This document shows positions 1-11,189 of a stretch of 64,000 bases of DNA, in pieces. Source of the stretch: Carex sylvatica (lineage: Eukaryota > Streptophyta > Magnoliopsida > Poales > Cyperaceae); NCBI GenBank assembly GCA_964058845.1, contig CAXKVR010000004.1, forward strand, positions 1 to 64,000, written 5' to 3'. Made by a program: the position numbers and the translations under genes. Below the pieces are notes generated by a model, which did no database searches, was not told where the DNA came from, and saw nothing but the letters and a program-made list of their open reading frames with translations. The first letter of the stretch is position 1; the number at the start of each line of letters is the position of its first letter.

Positions 1-187
1 AAGAACACGAGATCTTAAATCTAAGTATGAAAAGGCTGAGACGAATTTGAATTACAATGATGCCAAATTTATCCCTGAATCACCCTTCTAAACTTCTTAA
101 AATGCTACGGGTTCATTTTGCTGTGCCTGAATGTTGGACAGGAGCAGGTATTACACAGGTATAAGTCTGCAGCTAATACAATAATTA

Positions 188-790
188 ATGCTGAGGAACA
201 AAGGAAAATGTACCTTGTGTTGGGATTCCCGGCAAGTCGACTACATCAGAGATCTGGTCCCACAACTTACCAGGATGACCATTGTTCGTAGATTGCAAGG
301 TGAAGATGAAAGTGTTCACACCATTTCTTTAAAAAAATTCTTCGTCTTATTTAACCTGTTCACAAGAGATTGGCAACCCAATATTGGCACGTTTGCTCAT
401 ACAAAAAATAACACTATAAACTTACCAGGATATATATTCAAAGCATTCTTTGTGCTTTCTTCACTACTCCCAACGATAACAATACTGTTATCTTCTTAGA
501 GGATTCATTGAAGTCATGGCATAGCACTTGATGTAACTACAGTAATATTGCAAGAAACAAAATGGCAAAGAAATCTGCCCTGTTAACGGGGAATAAAATC
601 TAGTCCAGACTAGTTCGCTTTTGAAATAATATGCAAGCTTCAGTACTATCCTAGATGGATTCCTATCTGACTGACCTAATATATTCATTTCAAGATAAAC
701 TCTTCCAAGAGCATGCACATGACATGCGTGAGATACATTTTCACATTTCCAATAATTACCAGAATAGAAATAATATTTCGAAAGGAACAA
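188..790 (-). other. possible exon-like pieces, unidentified
   Basis: Not recognised. Reading leftwards, about 310-188 can be read open as a short tail ending in a stop at 188-190 (contains GKLWDQISDVVDLPGIP), and about 745-670 contains VHALGRVYLEMNIL followed by a possible GT donor. The lengths and composition are exon-like, but I cannot join the pieces with convincing splice sites or name a family. They could be the 3' end of a gene or a relic, or chance open frames. Low confidence. Confidence 0.2.
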
Positions 791-879
791 ATTAATCTTA
801 CCACATACTGCGAATCACGCACTCTAAGGAGTCTCTCATTCTAGATATTTCATAGAAGAGACATCACTTTGACGAAAGC

Positions 880-990
880 TAGGGTTACGGTTAGGGTTTT
901 AATTACATAACAGCTAGTGTTAAGGCTGCTATTAAGGTTGCGGCTAGACGGCTAGTGAGGGGTTAGTGAGGCGGCTAGGGTTAGGGTTTA
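880..990. repeat. degenerate telomere-like tract (TTAGGG/GTTAGTG variants)
   Basis: The stretch holds AGGGTTACGGTTAGGGTTTT at its left end and GGCTAGGGTTAGGGTTTAG at its right end, with GCTAGTG/GGTTAGTGAGG variants between. The plant telomere repeat is TTTAGGG, so this is either a very degenerate interstitial telomere-like tract or a minisatellite that resembles one. It lies just outside the left end of the MULE; a cleaner CCCTAA run lies inside the same element near its right end. Confidence 0.5.
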
Positions 991-1132
991 GTGTACAGTG
1001 GGAGCGAGGTCCGCTTCGAGGAGGTGGCGGGAAGGAGGGGGGATGAATCAGGCAAGTCCATGATCAGATTTCATCAAAATTGAAATGTAATTTTTTTATT
1101 AAAATTTTACGATTCATTCAAAGATCTAATAA

Positions 1133-1349
1133 GGCTGGGCAGTTACATACTGAATAAAATCGGCCATTTTTATTAATACCCCTAAAAAAAAACTAAATTT
1201 TAACAATGCCCCTGCCATTTTTTTTTTTTTATTCCTGCCCCGACCGCCAGACCCACTGGCGGCCCAATTATTGAAGGAAACCGCCCCCCCCCCCCCCCTG
1301 GGCGGTCCACTAGACCAAGCAAACCGCCCCCCCTGGCGGTCCACTATGC
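1133..1349 (+). repeat. MULE left terminal inverted repeat
   Basis: Reverse complement of the right repeat at 10104-10334. It includes the AT-rich outer part (GGCCATTTTTATTAATACCCC) and a GC-rich inner part with repeated GACCGCC/GGCGGTC modules and a run of about 15 C at 1284-1298. The outer ~35 bases are less conserved between the ends than the inner ~180. The inner boundary is where GGTCCACTATGC stops matching. Confidence 0.85.
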
Positions 1350-1474
1350 ATTATATTCTCCTCTGCCTCATTCTCTCTCTTCTCTGCCTCATTCCTCATT
1401 CCGAACCTCGCGCCCGTCTCCTGTAACGACAGGTATTATTTTGTTAAATTTTTTTAATTATTATTAATTAGTCA

Positions 1475-1540
1475 ATTACCGTAGCATTACCGTAGCATTA
1501 CTGTAGCAGTACCGTAGGGTTACTGTAGCATTACTGTAGC
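1475..1540 (+). repeat. short tandem repeat, TTACYGTAGCA-type unit
   Basis: About six imperfect copies of an ~11-base unit (TTACCGTAGCA / TTACTGTAGCA) lie between the left TIR and the transposase start, in what is probably the transposase 5' leader or promoter. No function can be assigned; the spacing could suit repeated protein binding. Confidence 0.6.
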
Positions 1541-1654
1541 AACACGTAATTTTTTTAAAAGTAGCCATTTATTATTGTGCTCGTTATAATTACTGAACAA
1601 TTATTATAATACTTACAAAATTAATTTTTTTAAATGTAGTTTGTTAAGTAAAAG

Positions 1655-4600
1655 ATGTTAGTTGCACTGTATATGGGCGGCAAGCTACAAAAGGGTATAG
1701 ATGGCGTGTATTACACGAAAGACGCGGCATTTGGCTTCGAGGTTAATGAACATACCACATTTCAGGAACTTAAGCAGATAATATACGAAAAGATTGCTGT
1801 AAACCCCAACAGGTATGAAATAGAATTGGCTACACGGATTGACAACTCACAAAGGGGTGGGGCGGGGGGTAGACCTTACTTTGTGAGGTTTCCAATAACA
1901 TATGTGAATTTGTGGAGAGCTGTGTACACTCAATTTGAGTCTAGTGGGGTCTCCGTAATGGACATATATTTAAAGAGGGTTCCCCGAGGTGGGGCTGGAC
2001 CTTCTAGTGCGGCCGGAGCTGGACCTTCCGGTTATGACAACCCGGGGTACCACCACCACTCCCCTTATGACAACCAGGGGTACCACCACCACTCCCCTTA
2101 TGACAACCAGGGGTACCAGCACCACTCCCCTTATGACAACCAGGGGTACCAGCACCACTCCCCTTATGACAACCAGGGATACCACCACAACTCTCCTTAT
2201 GACAACCAGGGATACCACCACCACTCTCCTTATGCCAACCAAGGGTACCACCACAACTCTCCTGAAAATATTGAAGATTTACCACCACCACCCAGACAGA
2301 CACCCATAATCCCTAGATTTCCAACTATGCCAGAGTCAGGACCGGTACCCGTTAATCGAACTGATATTGATATTGATGTTGATGCTATTGATGCCATACC
2401 AGAAAATGAAATAGAAACGGGAGATGAATACGAAGGGATCTGGAAATCTGATGACTTATCAGATGGTGATGCAAATGTACCAGGTTTATCCAGGGAAGAC
2501 AAATTCCCGATTAGAGGTCGGGGAAATAAGCATCCGGTCGCCACATTCAACGATACCACAGCTTTTGAAGAGGCAGACATTAGTTATTTTGGCCCTCGTG
2601 TTGTATACAATGACGAACTTGCCCCAGGGCAACTTTATACCAACATAGATGAACTTATAAAGAAAATCTACGAGACTCATGTTCACGGCAACTGGGAATG
2701 TAAAATACACAAAAGGGATCGAACAAGGTTAGTTGTGCTGTGTAAAACTCACCCGCGGTGCGAGTTTCGCCTTTTTGCAACCCCTGCAGGTGCCGGAGAA
2801 GCATGGATGATTAAGAAGTGTGAACCACCCCATACATGCAAGTCTGCATCCACTAGGACAGACCATTCACAGCTGACGGCATCACTAATTGCCGATGCAA
2901 TTGAGGAAGACATTAAGGAGGATCCATCCATGAGCATCAAGGCGGTGGCTAGAACCGTCAGACACAAATACAAATATGTAACCCCAAAATACAACAGGCT
3001 GTGGAGAGGTCGTGAACTTGCAATTTGCAGAATATTCGGTAGTTGGAAGGATTCATACGGCTATCTGGCACCATTGCTCCAGGCCATGGCAAGTACAAAT
3101 GTCGGTACTGTATATGAGAGGTGGCATGGCCCCTTTTTTGATAAAGAAGGAGTGCTAATAGAGGGAGCTCAACAATTCAAGGGCATAGCATGGGCTTTTG
3201 GTGCTTGTATCCAAGCTGTGCCATACATCAGACCCGTTATCAGCATTGATGCATGCTTCATGTCTGGCCGTTATGAGGGGAGGTTACTGATAGCATGTGC
3301 ATATGATGCTGAGAACCAGTTGTTGCCTTTGGCCTTTGCAATTGTTCGTAAAGAGGATGGTGAGAACTGGGGATTCTTTATGCAGTTTTTAAGAAGACGG
3401 GTGATTGGGGAAGGAAAGTTTTTCTGTGTGATATCAGACCAGCACAAAGGAATAAAATTTGTGTTCGATCGTGAACATTACGGTTGGTCAACACATACTG
3501 GTGAGTGTGTGCACAGGTTGTGTATGCAACACGTTGCGGAGAACCTTTCCAAGGCAACCGGAAATGATAAGTGGGTTCTAGAAACATTTAGACGAAATTG
3601 CAGAAAGAAAAAGCCGAGAAGAGTGGTAGAGATGACTCGCAGTTTTGCAAAGGTATATATATTACAGTTGTTTACATATATTATTGTATTTTCAGACGAC
3701 GGTTTTTTAGTACAATTGTTTACTTATATTATTTTATTTTCTTATTTTTCTGTAGTACATGCCAAAGGCAAATCTCTACTTAATGAAGGTCGGCAAAAAT
3801 AATCCGCGAGATGTCAACGAAGATCCAGCATACGAGAAAATATATCAATCTCGTGATGGAGGTTGGCGTTGGGGAATTATGACCACCAACGGGTCCGAGT
3901 CGCTGAATGCAGTATTCAAGCAGAGCCGGATGTTACCTGTGGCTGCAATTGTAGAAGACACATTCTACAAGTTAAATGCCTGGTTTCAAGAACGGCGTGC
4001 TAAGGCCGTAGAATTAATAAGGATGAACCAGTCATTTTCAACAAGGGTGGAGGAGAAACTAAGACAACACAGGGACAAAGGTGCAACTATGAACGTGATC
4101 CCGATGGGGAATGATGGTACATAATTCAAAGTGCAAAATCCAAATGAATACGTTCCTACCAGCCGCAAACCAGATGGCACTATGGAGTTTGTGAAGAGGG
4201 CTTGCAAGTACGTGGTTAAATTCGGAGATGCCAGGGAGGTGACCTGTACATGCCAAGGACCCCAACTAAGTCACATACCCTGTAGTCACGTGATGGCGGT
4301 ATGCCGAGTGAGAAACTACTGTGAGGATCACTATGTTGCTGACATGTATCGTACCGATTACCTTGTTTCCACTTGGGGTGGATCTTTCCATTCTTATCCC
4401 GATCAGCATGAGTGGCCTGCATATGTCGGTGATAGAATACTTCCTTCAGAAGAATGGATAAGAAAGGGGAGAAGGAGACACAAGCGCGTTGTAATGACCA
4501 TGGACGAGATGGGCAGTAGGCGACCGTCGGGAAATCGAGCTCGTCGTTCTGTTTCTGAAAGACGCACAGCAGGTATTTTTTTTTTTGTATAACACTAATT

Positions 4601-4832
4601 TATGATTTTATTATAGTAGTAACTGAATTGTATTGTTATGTCCAGATGCCATAAACGCACACAATGAAAGAGAAAATGCTAGAGTTATTGCTGAAGCAAC
4701 TGGTAGAACACATCCCCCCCTCCTGCAAGCCAATCATCTAGTAGCCAAGCATCTACAAGTAATGCTGCACCTGCCGCTTGTACAAGAAAATCTGGTCGTT
4801 TTTTAGGTTTATTCGGACGTTGGGCCAGATGA
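1655..4832 (+). pseudogene. MURA-type MULE transposase (slightly broken)
   Basis: DDE transposase that would bind the element's TIRs and cut and move it, acting in the nucleus. Three exons are proposed: 1655-3652, 3756-4572, 4646-4832, with GT-AG introns at 3653-3755 and 4573-4645. Order in the protein: a PB1-like N-terminus (about residues 5-110); seven His-rich 11-residue repeats (about 127-203); a MuDR-type DNA-binding domain with Cys/His ligands ending PPHTC; the MULE transposase core with candidate catalytic Asp at about 532 (SIDACFM) and 595 (ISDQHKG); and a SWIM zinc finger (CTC...PCSHVMA) near 4240-4300. Lesions: an in-frame TAA at 4122-4124 between the catalytic core and SWIM, and a run of seven C at 4714-4720 where the serine-rich C-terminal tail continues only after a frame change. 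The family call is firm; the first Met is chosen because it opens the long frame. Confidence 0.88.
2033..2263 (+). repeat. 33-bp coding minisatellite, seven units
   Basis: Seven exact-length 33-bp units within the transposase exon encode YDNQGYHHHSP and close variants (N/P, H/Q and N/H substitutions). All units keep the frame. The unit is rich in His, Tyr and Gly and probably disordered. Reading other frames of this tract gives long meaningless open frames on both strands. Confidence 0.95.
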
Positions 4833-5150
4833 AGTTCTTCACTCTATTGCTAGTGTGAAAATAAGCTACGAACTTTAATTGTATTGCATAACTTTAGTTG
4901 TATTGTTGAACTTTAGTTGCATAACTTAGATGAGACGGTTCCGATATAATTACTTAGTTTTAAAACTTGGTTAGTTATAATTATGTTGTAACTAATAACT
5001 TTTTTCTGACGCCCGCAAATAAAAACCACGAAATGTAAAGTGATAACAACATAAAAGTCATAATGAAAAAAAGTGAATAGTACAGTCCCAAACATATAAT
5101 ACTACAGTCCCAGAGTCAAAATACTGCAGTCATAACTAAAAAAAAAAAAA

Positions 5151-8100
5151 TCATCCGCCTCGTTGTTTCTTTCCGGAGGGATCCCACCTATCAGCTGCTT
5201 TGCCCTTGCGATCCCTGTGTGGCTGCTGGCGCCTCTGTATCTGACTGTGCGGACTAATATCTCCTAAGTCGTCCTCTGCACCCTCCTCTCCCATATCCTC
5301 CTGAACCTCTGTATACATGTGATGCATACCTGTGCCATCTCCCCATGGATCAAATGGTACAGATGACTGTGCATCGGCCGGCTGTGTACGCAGGTACCAT
5401 GGATCTTGCCCCCAGGTTGGAGGATACGTGGAAGGAGGCGGTGCGCCAAATAATGCAGAGGCAAAGCCATCTACATTCTCCCCTGTACTCCCACCAGCCT
5501 CGTAGTCGTGCTCCATCGTATCTCCATAACGTGGTCGGTGGGAGCCTATCACCTCTGCATCTGTACGTACCGGGGACAGGGCATCCACGCTAAACTCGGC
5601 ATCGGCACCCCAACGAGGTGCTCCATCCTAAATTTAAATAATGTTAGATTTTCTTCATACACAGAACTCTGCAATAAATAATATAAACCGGTAACTGACC
5701 TGGCCAAGCTCTGTCGGAACTCCATATTTATTTCTATAAGCGTTCCATCCTTGGGTATTCAACACCCAGTCGTGGAACTCCCAACCTGTGGTATCACCTG
5801 CATAATTGAACGTTAACTTAGTTAGAACAAAGAATCGGAGGAAAATAAAATGATTCTGTGTGTCCTACTTTCAATATTAATCGAGTAATCACCTGAAGGA
5901 GGTGGCGGCATCTCATCGGCGTAGACAGGGACTCGTTCATGATTCGGATCTCGCGGTGCATCTTTTATCTCCCTCCAATTGATGTTCTCCCCAGCATCGC
6001 ACAGCATGCCAACTAGGCGGCCATCCCAACCACCTCTCTCCACGACTGGTGCACTGTGCTGGAGCATTTGACATCCTATGGCACGCCAAGCATCCTTCGC
6101 CATGCAGGCTAAGCTGTGTCCAACTCCTCTGATGGCTGTCAGTACCTGCACACAACATATTTTCATTATTATGACAATAAGAAGTGTAATTAGAATTTAT
6201 AATTTTTAATTAAAGTAGGTTTAAGTATTTACCGAGTGAGCATTGACCGGACCCCAAGGCATGTAATTCCTAGATGAATCCATCAGTCTACGTCGAAGGA
6301 TGTCGCCATAATGACCGGTAAGGTAGACTGACGGCATGCCGTATCTCTGAAACCATACATCATATCTCAAAGACCCGGGACCAATACCCACTGACTCAGG
6401 AGGTGGTGGACTCCATAAGTGCTGATTCGGATGTCGAGCCCAGTCATACTCCTGGCTGAAACGCTGCCTCCAGTCGACTTTGGGCTTAGTATGCGTCGTA
6501 CTGCAAGTACAATTAATTAGAAAAATGAAAAACATTGGCAATATTAAAGTTATAACACTAATTAAGTACATAGTACTTACTTGTGGAACTTCTCAGTACC
6601 ATCCTTACCCATCAGCGGGTACTCCGGGATGAAAGCATCTAACCCAAATTGTCGAGACACCCGATCGGGATAGTGGTACTCCACTATCCAGAAACAAACG
6701 ACCGGTCCCTGGTAATACCAGAGTGATCTCTACTGTAATGTGAGCTGACTCAGAAGCCTGTGCTGATATAATGGACGATATGGAAACCAATCGATACTCG
6801 CATCTACGAGCATCTGGAGCTGACCCCGGACATAAGAAACACCCCTACCAGTCTCCTCATAGCTGTGGTGAAGGCCCCATATGGCACCATATGCGGGGCA
6901 TCTATCTGGATCGGGCACTCCCCACCGGAGAGCTGGATCTGGTATAACTGGCCGACATACCGGCAGATGTGACCACGACCAATGCTGGAGCAAAAGAAGC
7001 GGTCCGTGAAGCTGCTTGTTCCTCACCTGAAATTTTAACTTAAAATAAGAACTCGGTATTTATTCAACCTTAACTAACAATGTATTTTTAATAACAAAAT
7101 TAGTACAGACTTACCAGACAAGCATGACACAGGGCTCTGTATAAGTGGGCGAGAACAGCTCCACCCCAGTTCCACCTCGATGGAGAAAGCATGTCCCTCA
7201 ACAGAGAGAGAAACATAATCGGGACCGCGTCACCGCTGGAGTCCACGAACATGACTGCCCCACACAAGTCCAGCACATACGCCCTAGTATACCTACAATA
7301 TAAAATAATATGTTATTTTACATAGTTGAGATTATTGTTGAATTAATAAGTTATTTTAAAAGGTGTAATGGTACCTCAAGACCGCATCATCGTCAGTAGT
7401 CTCAGGATGTATCCGATTCTGGAAGAAGTGAGAACGAAGTGCCACCAGAGAAATACAGTAACCAGAAAACCGTAAGTCATCCTCATCCTTCTTCTTCTTC
7501 TTCAATTTCTTCTGCAGATTTTTTGGATGACACCCCAGCAACTCCGGTATCATCATCTGCAGGTCTGGATGGTCTGAGATGCCACCTATGGGGACACCAT
7601 CGATAGGTAAACCCCATAGGGCGCTCACATCAGCAAGTGTGACTGTCATCTCCCCAACCGGAAGATGAAATGTATGGGTCTCAGGTCGCCATCTCTCGGC
7701 TAGACCATGCATAAGAGATACATCGATCTTACTCTGCGGCATGGTGGCAATCTGATACAATCCAAGATTAATGAGGCATCGCTGCATCAGTGGATGTGCA
7801 ACGAACGGAATCTCTGACCTGCGGTGCCTCACCGTAAGCATGACATCGTCCTGTATTTATTATCAATTTGTGAGACTCAAATCGTGTCATTTTTTAGTAC
7901 TATTTAACATTACGTATAAAAATCACGTACCTCAATAGATGCCAACGAGACACGGTGCTTAACATGATGAGTCCATAGAAGAGGACTGAAAGTGTCAGGA
8001 TCATGCCAACCATCTCTACGCCCAGTCTGAGATGACGGATCCGCTCCAGTCGGATCCTCAAATTCCGCTCCAGCCATATCCTCATATGACTGCTCCGCTC

Positions 8101-8254
8101 CACCCGAGGACGGACCCGCTCCAGTCGGATCCACTGAGGATGGACCCGCTCCAGTCGGATCCACTGAGGACGGACCCGCTACAGGCGGATCCATAGCATC
8201 TGGACCCGCTGCAGTCGCTTGTGGGTCTCTCCACCGTCTAGAAGATCTACGCAT
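5151..8254 (-). pseudogene. plant mobile domain (PMD) protein carried by the MULE
   Basis: Eight exons can be joined: 8254-7931, 7850-7375, 7292-7115, 7026-6581, 6500-6233, 6145-5893, 5797-5700, 5627-5151. All junctions are GT-AG, every phase matches, and the total is 2520 nt (840 codons). The core matches the PMD family (MAIN/MAIL1-like, PF10536): LADVSALWGLPIDG, then the RYTRAYVLDLCGAVMFVD region with SRWNWGGAVLAHLYRALC, then the IVEYHYPDRVSRQFGL block. The N-terminus has repeated DPTGAGPSSV units and the C-terminus is acidic, then basic. One in-frame TAG (6730-6732) interrupts exon 4 just before the last conserved block; everything else is open. Chromosomal PMD proteins act in silencing and genome stability; the role of transposon-borne copies is unsettled. 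It could be functional if the stop is recent or spliced around. The start is the first Met of the joined frame. Confidence 0.85.
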
Positions 8255-8382
8255 ACTACATTTAAAAAAAAATATATAATCAATCACAATAATTAAAAAA
8301 TAGTAACTACACATATTTTTATTATTACAACAACAATTCATCTCACCATATTTGTAAAATATATATCTAACCAATAACCGAA

Positions 8383-9186
8383 ACACATGAATTTTAATCG
8401 AATTTTGATTATAACAAATTACCAAATAACTACATGTGCTCGCAATTTATCAGATAAATTTCAAAATAATAATTTCTTTTATTCAAATTTATGTTTGGAA
8501 ATATTATTAAGTTTTATACATTTTGCAACTACTATTTCTATGAAATTTCAATTAAAAGATACGTACCATACAACTTTTTACATCCTGTCACAAAGAGGTC
8601 CCTAGGCAGGGACTGTTTTATAAACAAATTAATTTTTCTAAGCAAATTAATTATATTTACTACTATATTTTATTCACCATTAACCATTAAATTTTATAAA
8701 AATAGAAAATTTTATTTACTATTAAATTTTATAAAAATATGAAATTTGCAAGAAAAATAAAAAACTGCAATTCACTTAATAACAAACACGTAATTTTAAT
8801 CGAATTTTGATTATAACAAATTACCAAATAACTACATGTGCTCGCAATTTATCAGATAAATTTCAAAATAATAATTTCTTTTATTCAAATTTATGTTTGA
8901 AAATATTATTAAGTTTTATACATTTTGCAACTACTATTTCTATGAAATTTCAATTAAAAGATACGTACCATACAACTTTTTACATCCTGACACAAAGAGG
9001 TCCCTAGGCAAGGACTGTTTTATAAACAAATTAATTTTTCTAAGCAAATTAATTATATTTACTACTAAATTTTATTCACCATTAACCATTAAATTTTATA
9101 AAAATAGAAAATTTTATTTACTATTAAATTTTATAAAAATATGAAATTTGCAAGAAAAATAAAAAACTGCAATTCACTTAATAACG
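8383..9186. repeat. 402-bp direct tandem duplication (two copies)
   Basis: Two head-to-tail copies, about 8383-8784 and 8785-9186, with offset 402 and only a few differences (for example TTTGGAAATATT versus TTTGAAAATATT). AT-rich with no coding logic. It lies in the noncoding part of the MULE upstream of the PMD gene, so it could include that gene's promoter. The high identity suggests a recent duplication. Confidence 0.93.
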
Positions 9187-9555
9187 AATAGGCAATTTTT
9201 AAACTAATTTTGATATACTTTAAAATAATTTATTTTTACTTAAAATTAATTTCTATTAATATATATACATGTCTTTCGTCAATTAATGTCAAAAATCTCT
9301 CAACCCTAAATTTTGTAAACCATAAACTCTAACTTTATATTTCTAAACAAATCAAATAATTCAACCATAATAACCCCAAATTGAATCATAAACCATAAAT
9401 TCAAAGAAGGGAATCATAAACTATACATTTTTAAGCAATTCACAATTCATAACCATAAACCCTAAATTGAACTATATCACATTCAAAAAAATTAAGCAAT
9501 TCTACCATAATTATTTTTTTATTAATAATCCCCAATCCAAACAATTCAATAAAGC

Positions 9556-9850
9556 ACCCAATTCGACCAATTCGACCAATTCGACCAATTCAACCAATTC
9601 AACCAATTCAACCAATTCAACCAATTCAACCAATTCAACCAATTCAACTAATTCGGAACAACTCTAATTCAACCATTATCGAGTCACAATTCAACCAATT
9701 CACCAATTCAACTAATTCAACCAATTCAACCAATTCAACCAATTCAACCAATTCAACCAATTCAACCAATTCGGAACAACTCTAATTCAACCATTATCGA
9801 GTCACAATTCAACCAATTCATCAATTCAACTAATTCAACCATTATCGATT
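9556..9850. repeat. AATTCAACC minisatellite
   Basis: Many tandem copies of a 9-base unit (AATTCAACC, early copies AATTCGACC) in two blocks separated by a repeated AATTCGGAACAACTCTAATTCAACCATTATCGAGTCAC segment that recurs as part of a higher-order unit. One frame gives an Asn-Ser-Thr repeat, which I regard as a by-product of the repeat and not a protein. Confidence 0.93.
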
Positions 9851-9859
9851 CACTAATCT

Positions 9860-9880
9860 TAACCCTAACCCTAACCCTAA
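9860..9880. repeat. short telomere-like CCCTAA run
   Basis: Three consecutive CCCTAA units followed by CCCTAAA directly after the minisatellite. It is too short for a true interstitial telomere. It may be a telo-box-like motif, which in plants is a known promoter element. Confidence 0.6.
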
Positions 9881-10103
9881 ATTTAACTAATCAAATCGAA
9901 AAAACTTACATTCAAGAGCGGGAAAGGAGCGGAGCAGTCACGGCGGCAGCGGCAGGGGCGGAGACAGGAGCGGCGACGCAAATCTTTTCTTCTTTTTTCT
10001 TCTTTTTTCTTTTTTTCTGGCTTGGTTCGGAGCAGGGGCAGAGGGGGGGCGGGATTAGGGCAGAGGAGGGGTGGGAGGGAGGGCTGCTGGGTGGGGAATA
10101 TAA

Positions 10104-10334
10104 GCATAGTGGACCGCCAGGGGGGGCGGTTTGCTTGGTCTAGTGGACCGCCCAGGGGGGGGCGGTTTCCTTCAATAATTGGGCCGCCAGTGGGCTTGGC
10201 GGTCGGGGCAGGAATAAAAAAAAAAATGGCAGGGGCATTGTTAAAATTTAATTTTTTTTTAGGGGTATTAATGAAAATGGCCGGAATAAAATTGAGTCAG
10301 CCAAAATATTTTGCGGTTTACAACTGTCACAGCC
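10104..10334 (-). repeat. MULE right terminal inverted repeat
   Basis: Matches the left TIR in inverted orientation, beginning internally at GCATAGTGGACCGCC. Compared with the left end it has an extra ~20 bases near the outer end (around CAGCCAAAATATTTTGCGG) and a shorter G run. Contains two successive GTGGACCGCC...GGGGCGG modules capable of hairpin formation. Confidence 0.85.
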
Positions 10335-10377
10335 AAAAAAAAGGAATTAAAACCAAACTAAAAAGCTGAATCCTTAC

Positions 10378-10675
10378 GTAATATAACTGATAAATTCATT
10401 TTAAACGGCAAATATTCAAACAGTTGATATATGTATATGCAAAATTTTAAAATATTTTAAATTTTTTAGTTCAAAATTAAGTGGTAAAAATAAAAGTTTT
10501 ATAAGTTATTTCAAAATCTTTATTTTCTTTACTGCTTAACTTTGTACAAAATAATTTAAAAAAAAAAAAGTTTTGAATGTACATGCATCACTCGAGGAGT
10601 ATATCAGTTTCAACGATTTGAATTTGTTATTTGAAACCAATTCAATAGATTTTGAGAGTTATGCTGGCCATACTT
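10378..10675. repeat. fold-back (hairpin) repeat, family A
   Basis: Two diverged arms in inverted orientation flank an AT-rich centre. The right arm (containing ATCACTCGAGGAGTATATCA and AACGATTTGAATTTGTTATT) is also found, in reverse orientation, near 62.35-62.42 kb and in related form at 48.0-48.7 kb. A MITE-like noncoding element; target duplication not resolved. Confidence 0.6.
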
Positions 10676-11189
10676 TTTTTATGAGCATATCACACTCTAA
10701 TTTTTTGCTCATATACTTTTATACACGAAATGAGAGAGATCCGACAAAACTATCCAGAAAAAAAAAGAACTGGAACCAACCAGCTAGTTTGTATGTTTAA
10801 AAGGATTTAAGAAAATATCATGATAAAGTATGAACAGAATTGAAGAAACACGACAGACGTTTTCATCTTGCTTCAAATGTCAATCAATTCAGTTATTACA
10901 ATTTCGATTTGATTCTCTAATTTTGTTTTTATTTCTGTATCAGCCTTTTTCAAAATATTGATTACAAAGTCACTTTTTATGAGAAAAATAAACACCCGAA
11001 TAGAAAGAAAAATAAAATAACTGCTCATCAATTTATGTTTTGTATACATCATGAAAATAATTAATGTGAAAGAAATGACTGACAAAAATAAAATAGCAAA
11101 ATAAAAAAGATCGAGTGTATAAAAAAAATTCTATTAAAATTAATTTTAAATACAAAGTACCTATGTTATTCTTCATTTTAAAAACTTTT

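Larger units (their letters stand above)
1133..10334 (+). mobile_element. Mutator-like element (MULE) with MURA transposase and PMD gene
   Basis: A 9.2-kb element bounded by long terminal inverted repeats (about 1133-1349 and 10104-10334) that match as reverse complements over most of their length. It contains a MURA-type transposase gene on + and a plant-mobile-domain gene on -, convergent, with stop codons about 320 bp apart. The right third (8.3-10.1 kb) is noncoding tandem repeat DNA. Outer ends were placed where both sides begin GGCTG followed by a CAGTT; no convincing 9-bp target duplication is visible there (left flank ATCTAATAA, right flank AAAAAAAAG), so exact ends may be off by some bases. 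Long TIRs plus a MULE-domain transposase fix the superfamily. Both genes are broken, so it is probably no longer autonomous. Confidence 0.88.

Noticed and set aside
1970..2309. Three other open frames over the His-rich repeat (both strands)
   Set aside because: They arise because a 33-bp repeat without stops is open in several frames; the + frame continuous with the transposase is the real one.
5345..5593. Plus-strand open frame opposite the PMD C-terminus
   Set aside because: Shadow of the final PMD exon, whose phase is supported by upstream exons.
8491..9144. Two related ~80-codon open frames
   Set aside because: They are the same AT-rich sequence in the two halves of the 402-bp duplication.
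9467..9667. Asn-Ser-Thr repeat protein
   Set aside because: Direct consequence of a 9-bp minisatellite; no start context and no homology.
9556..9850. CRISPR-like array
   Set aside because: Short 9-bp contiguous minisatellite with no unique spacers, in a plant nuclear context.
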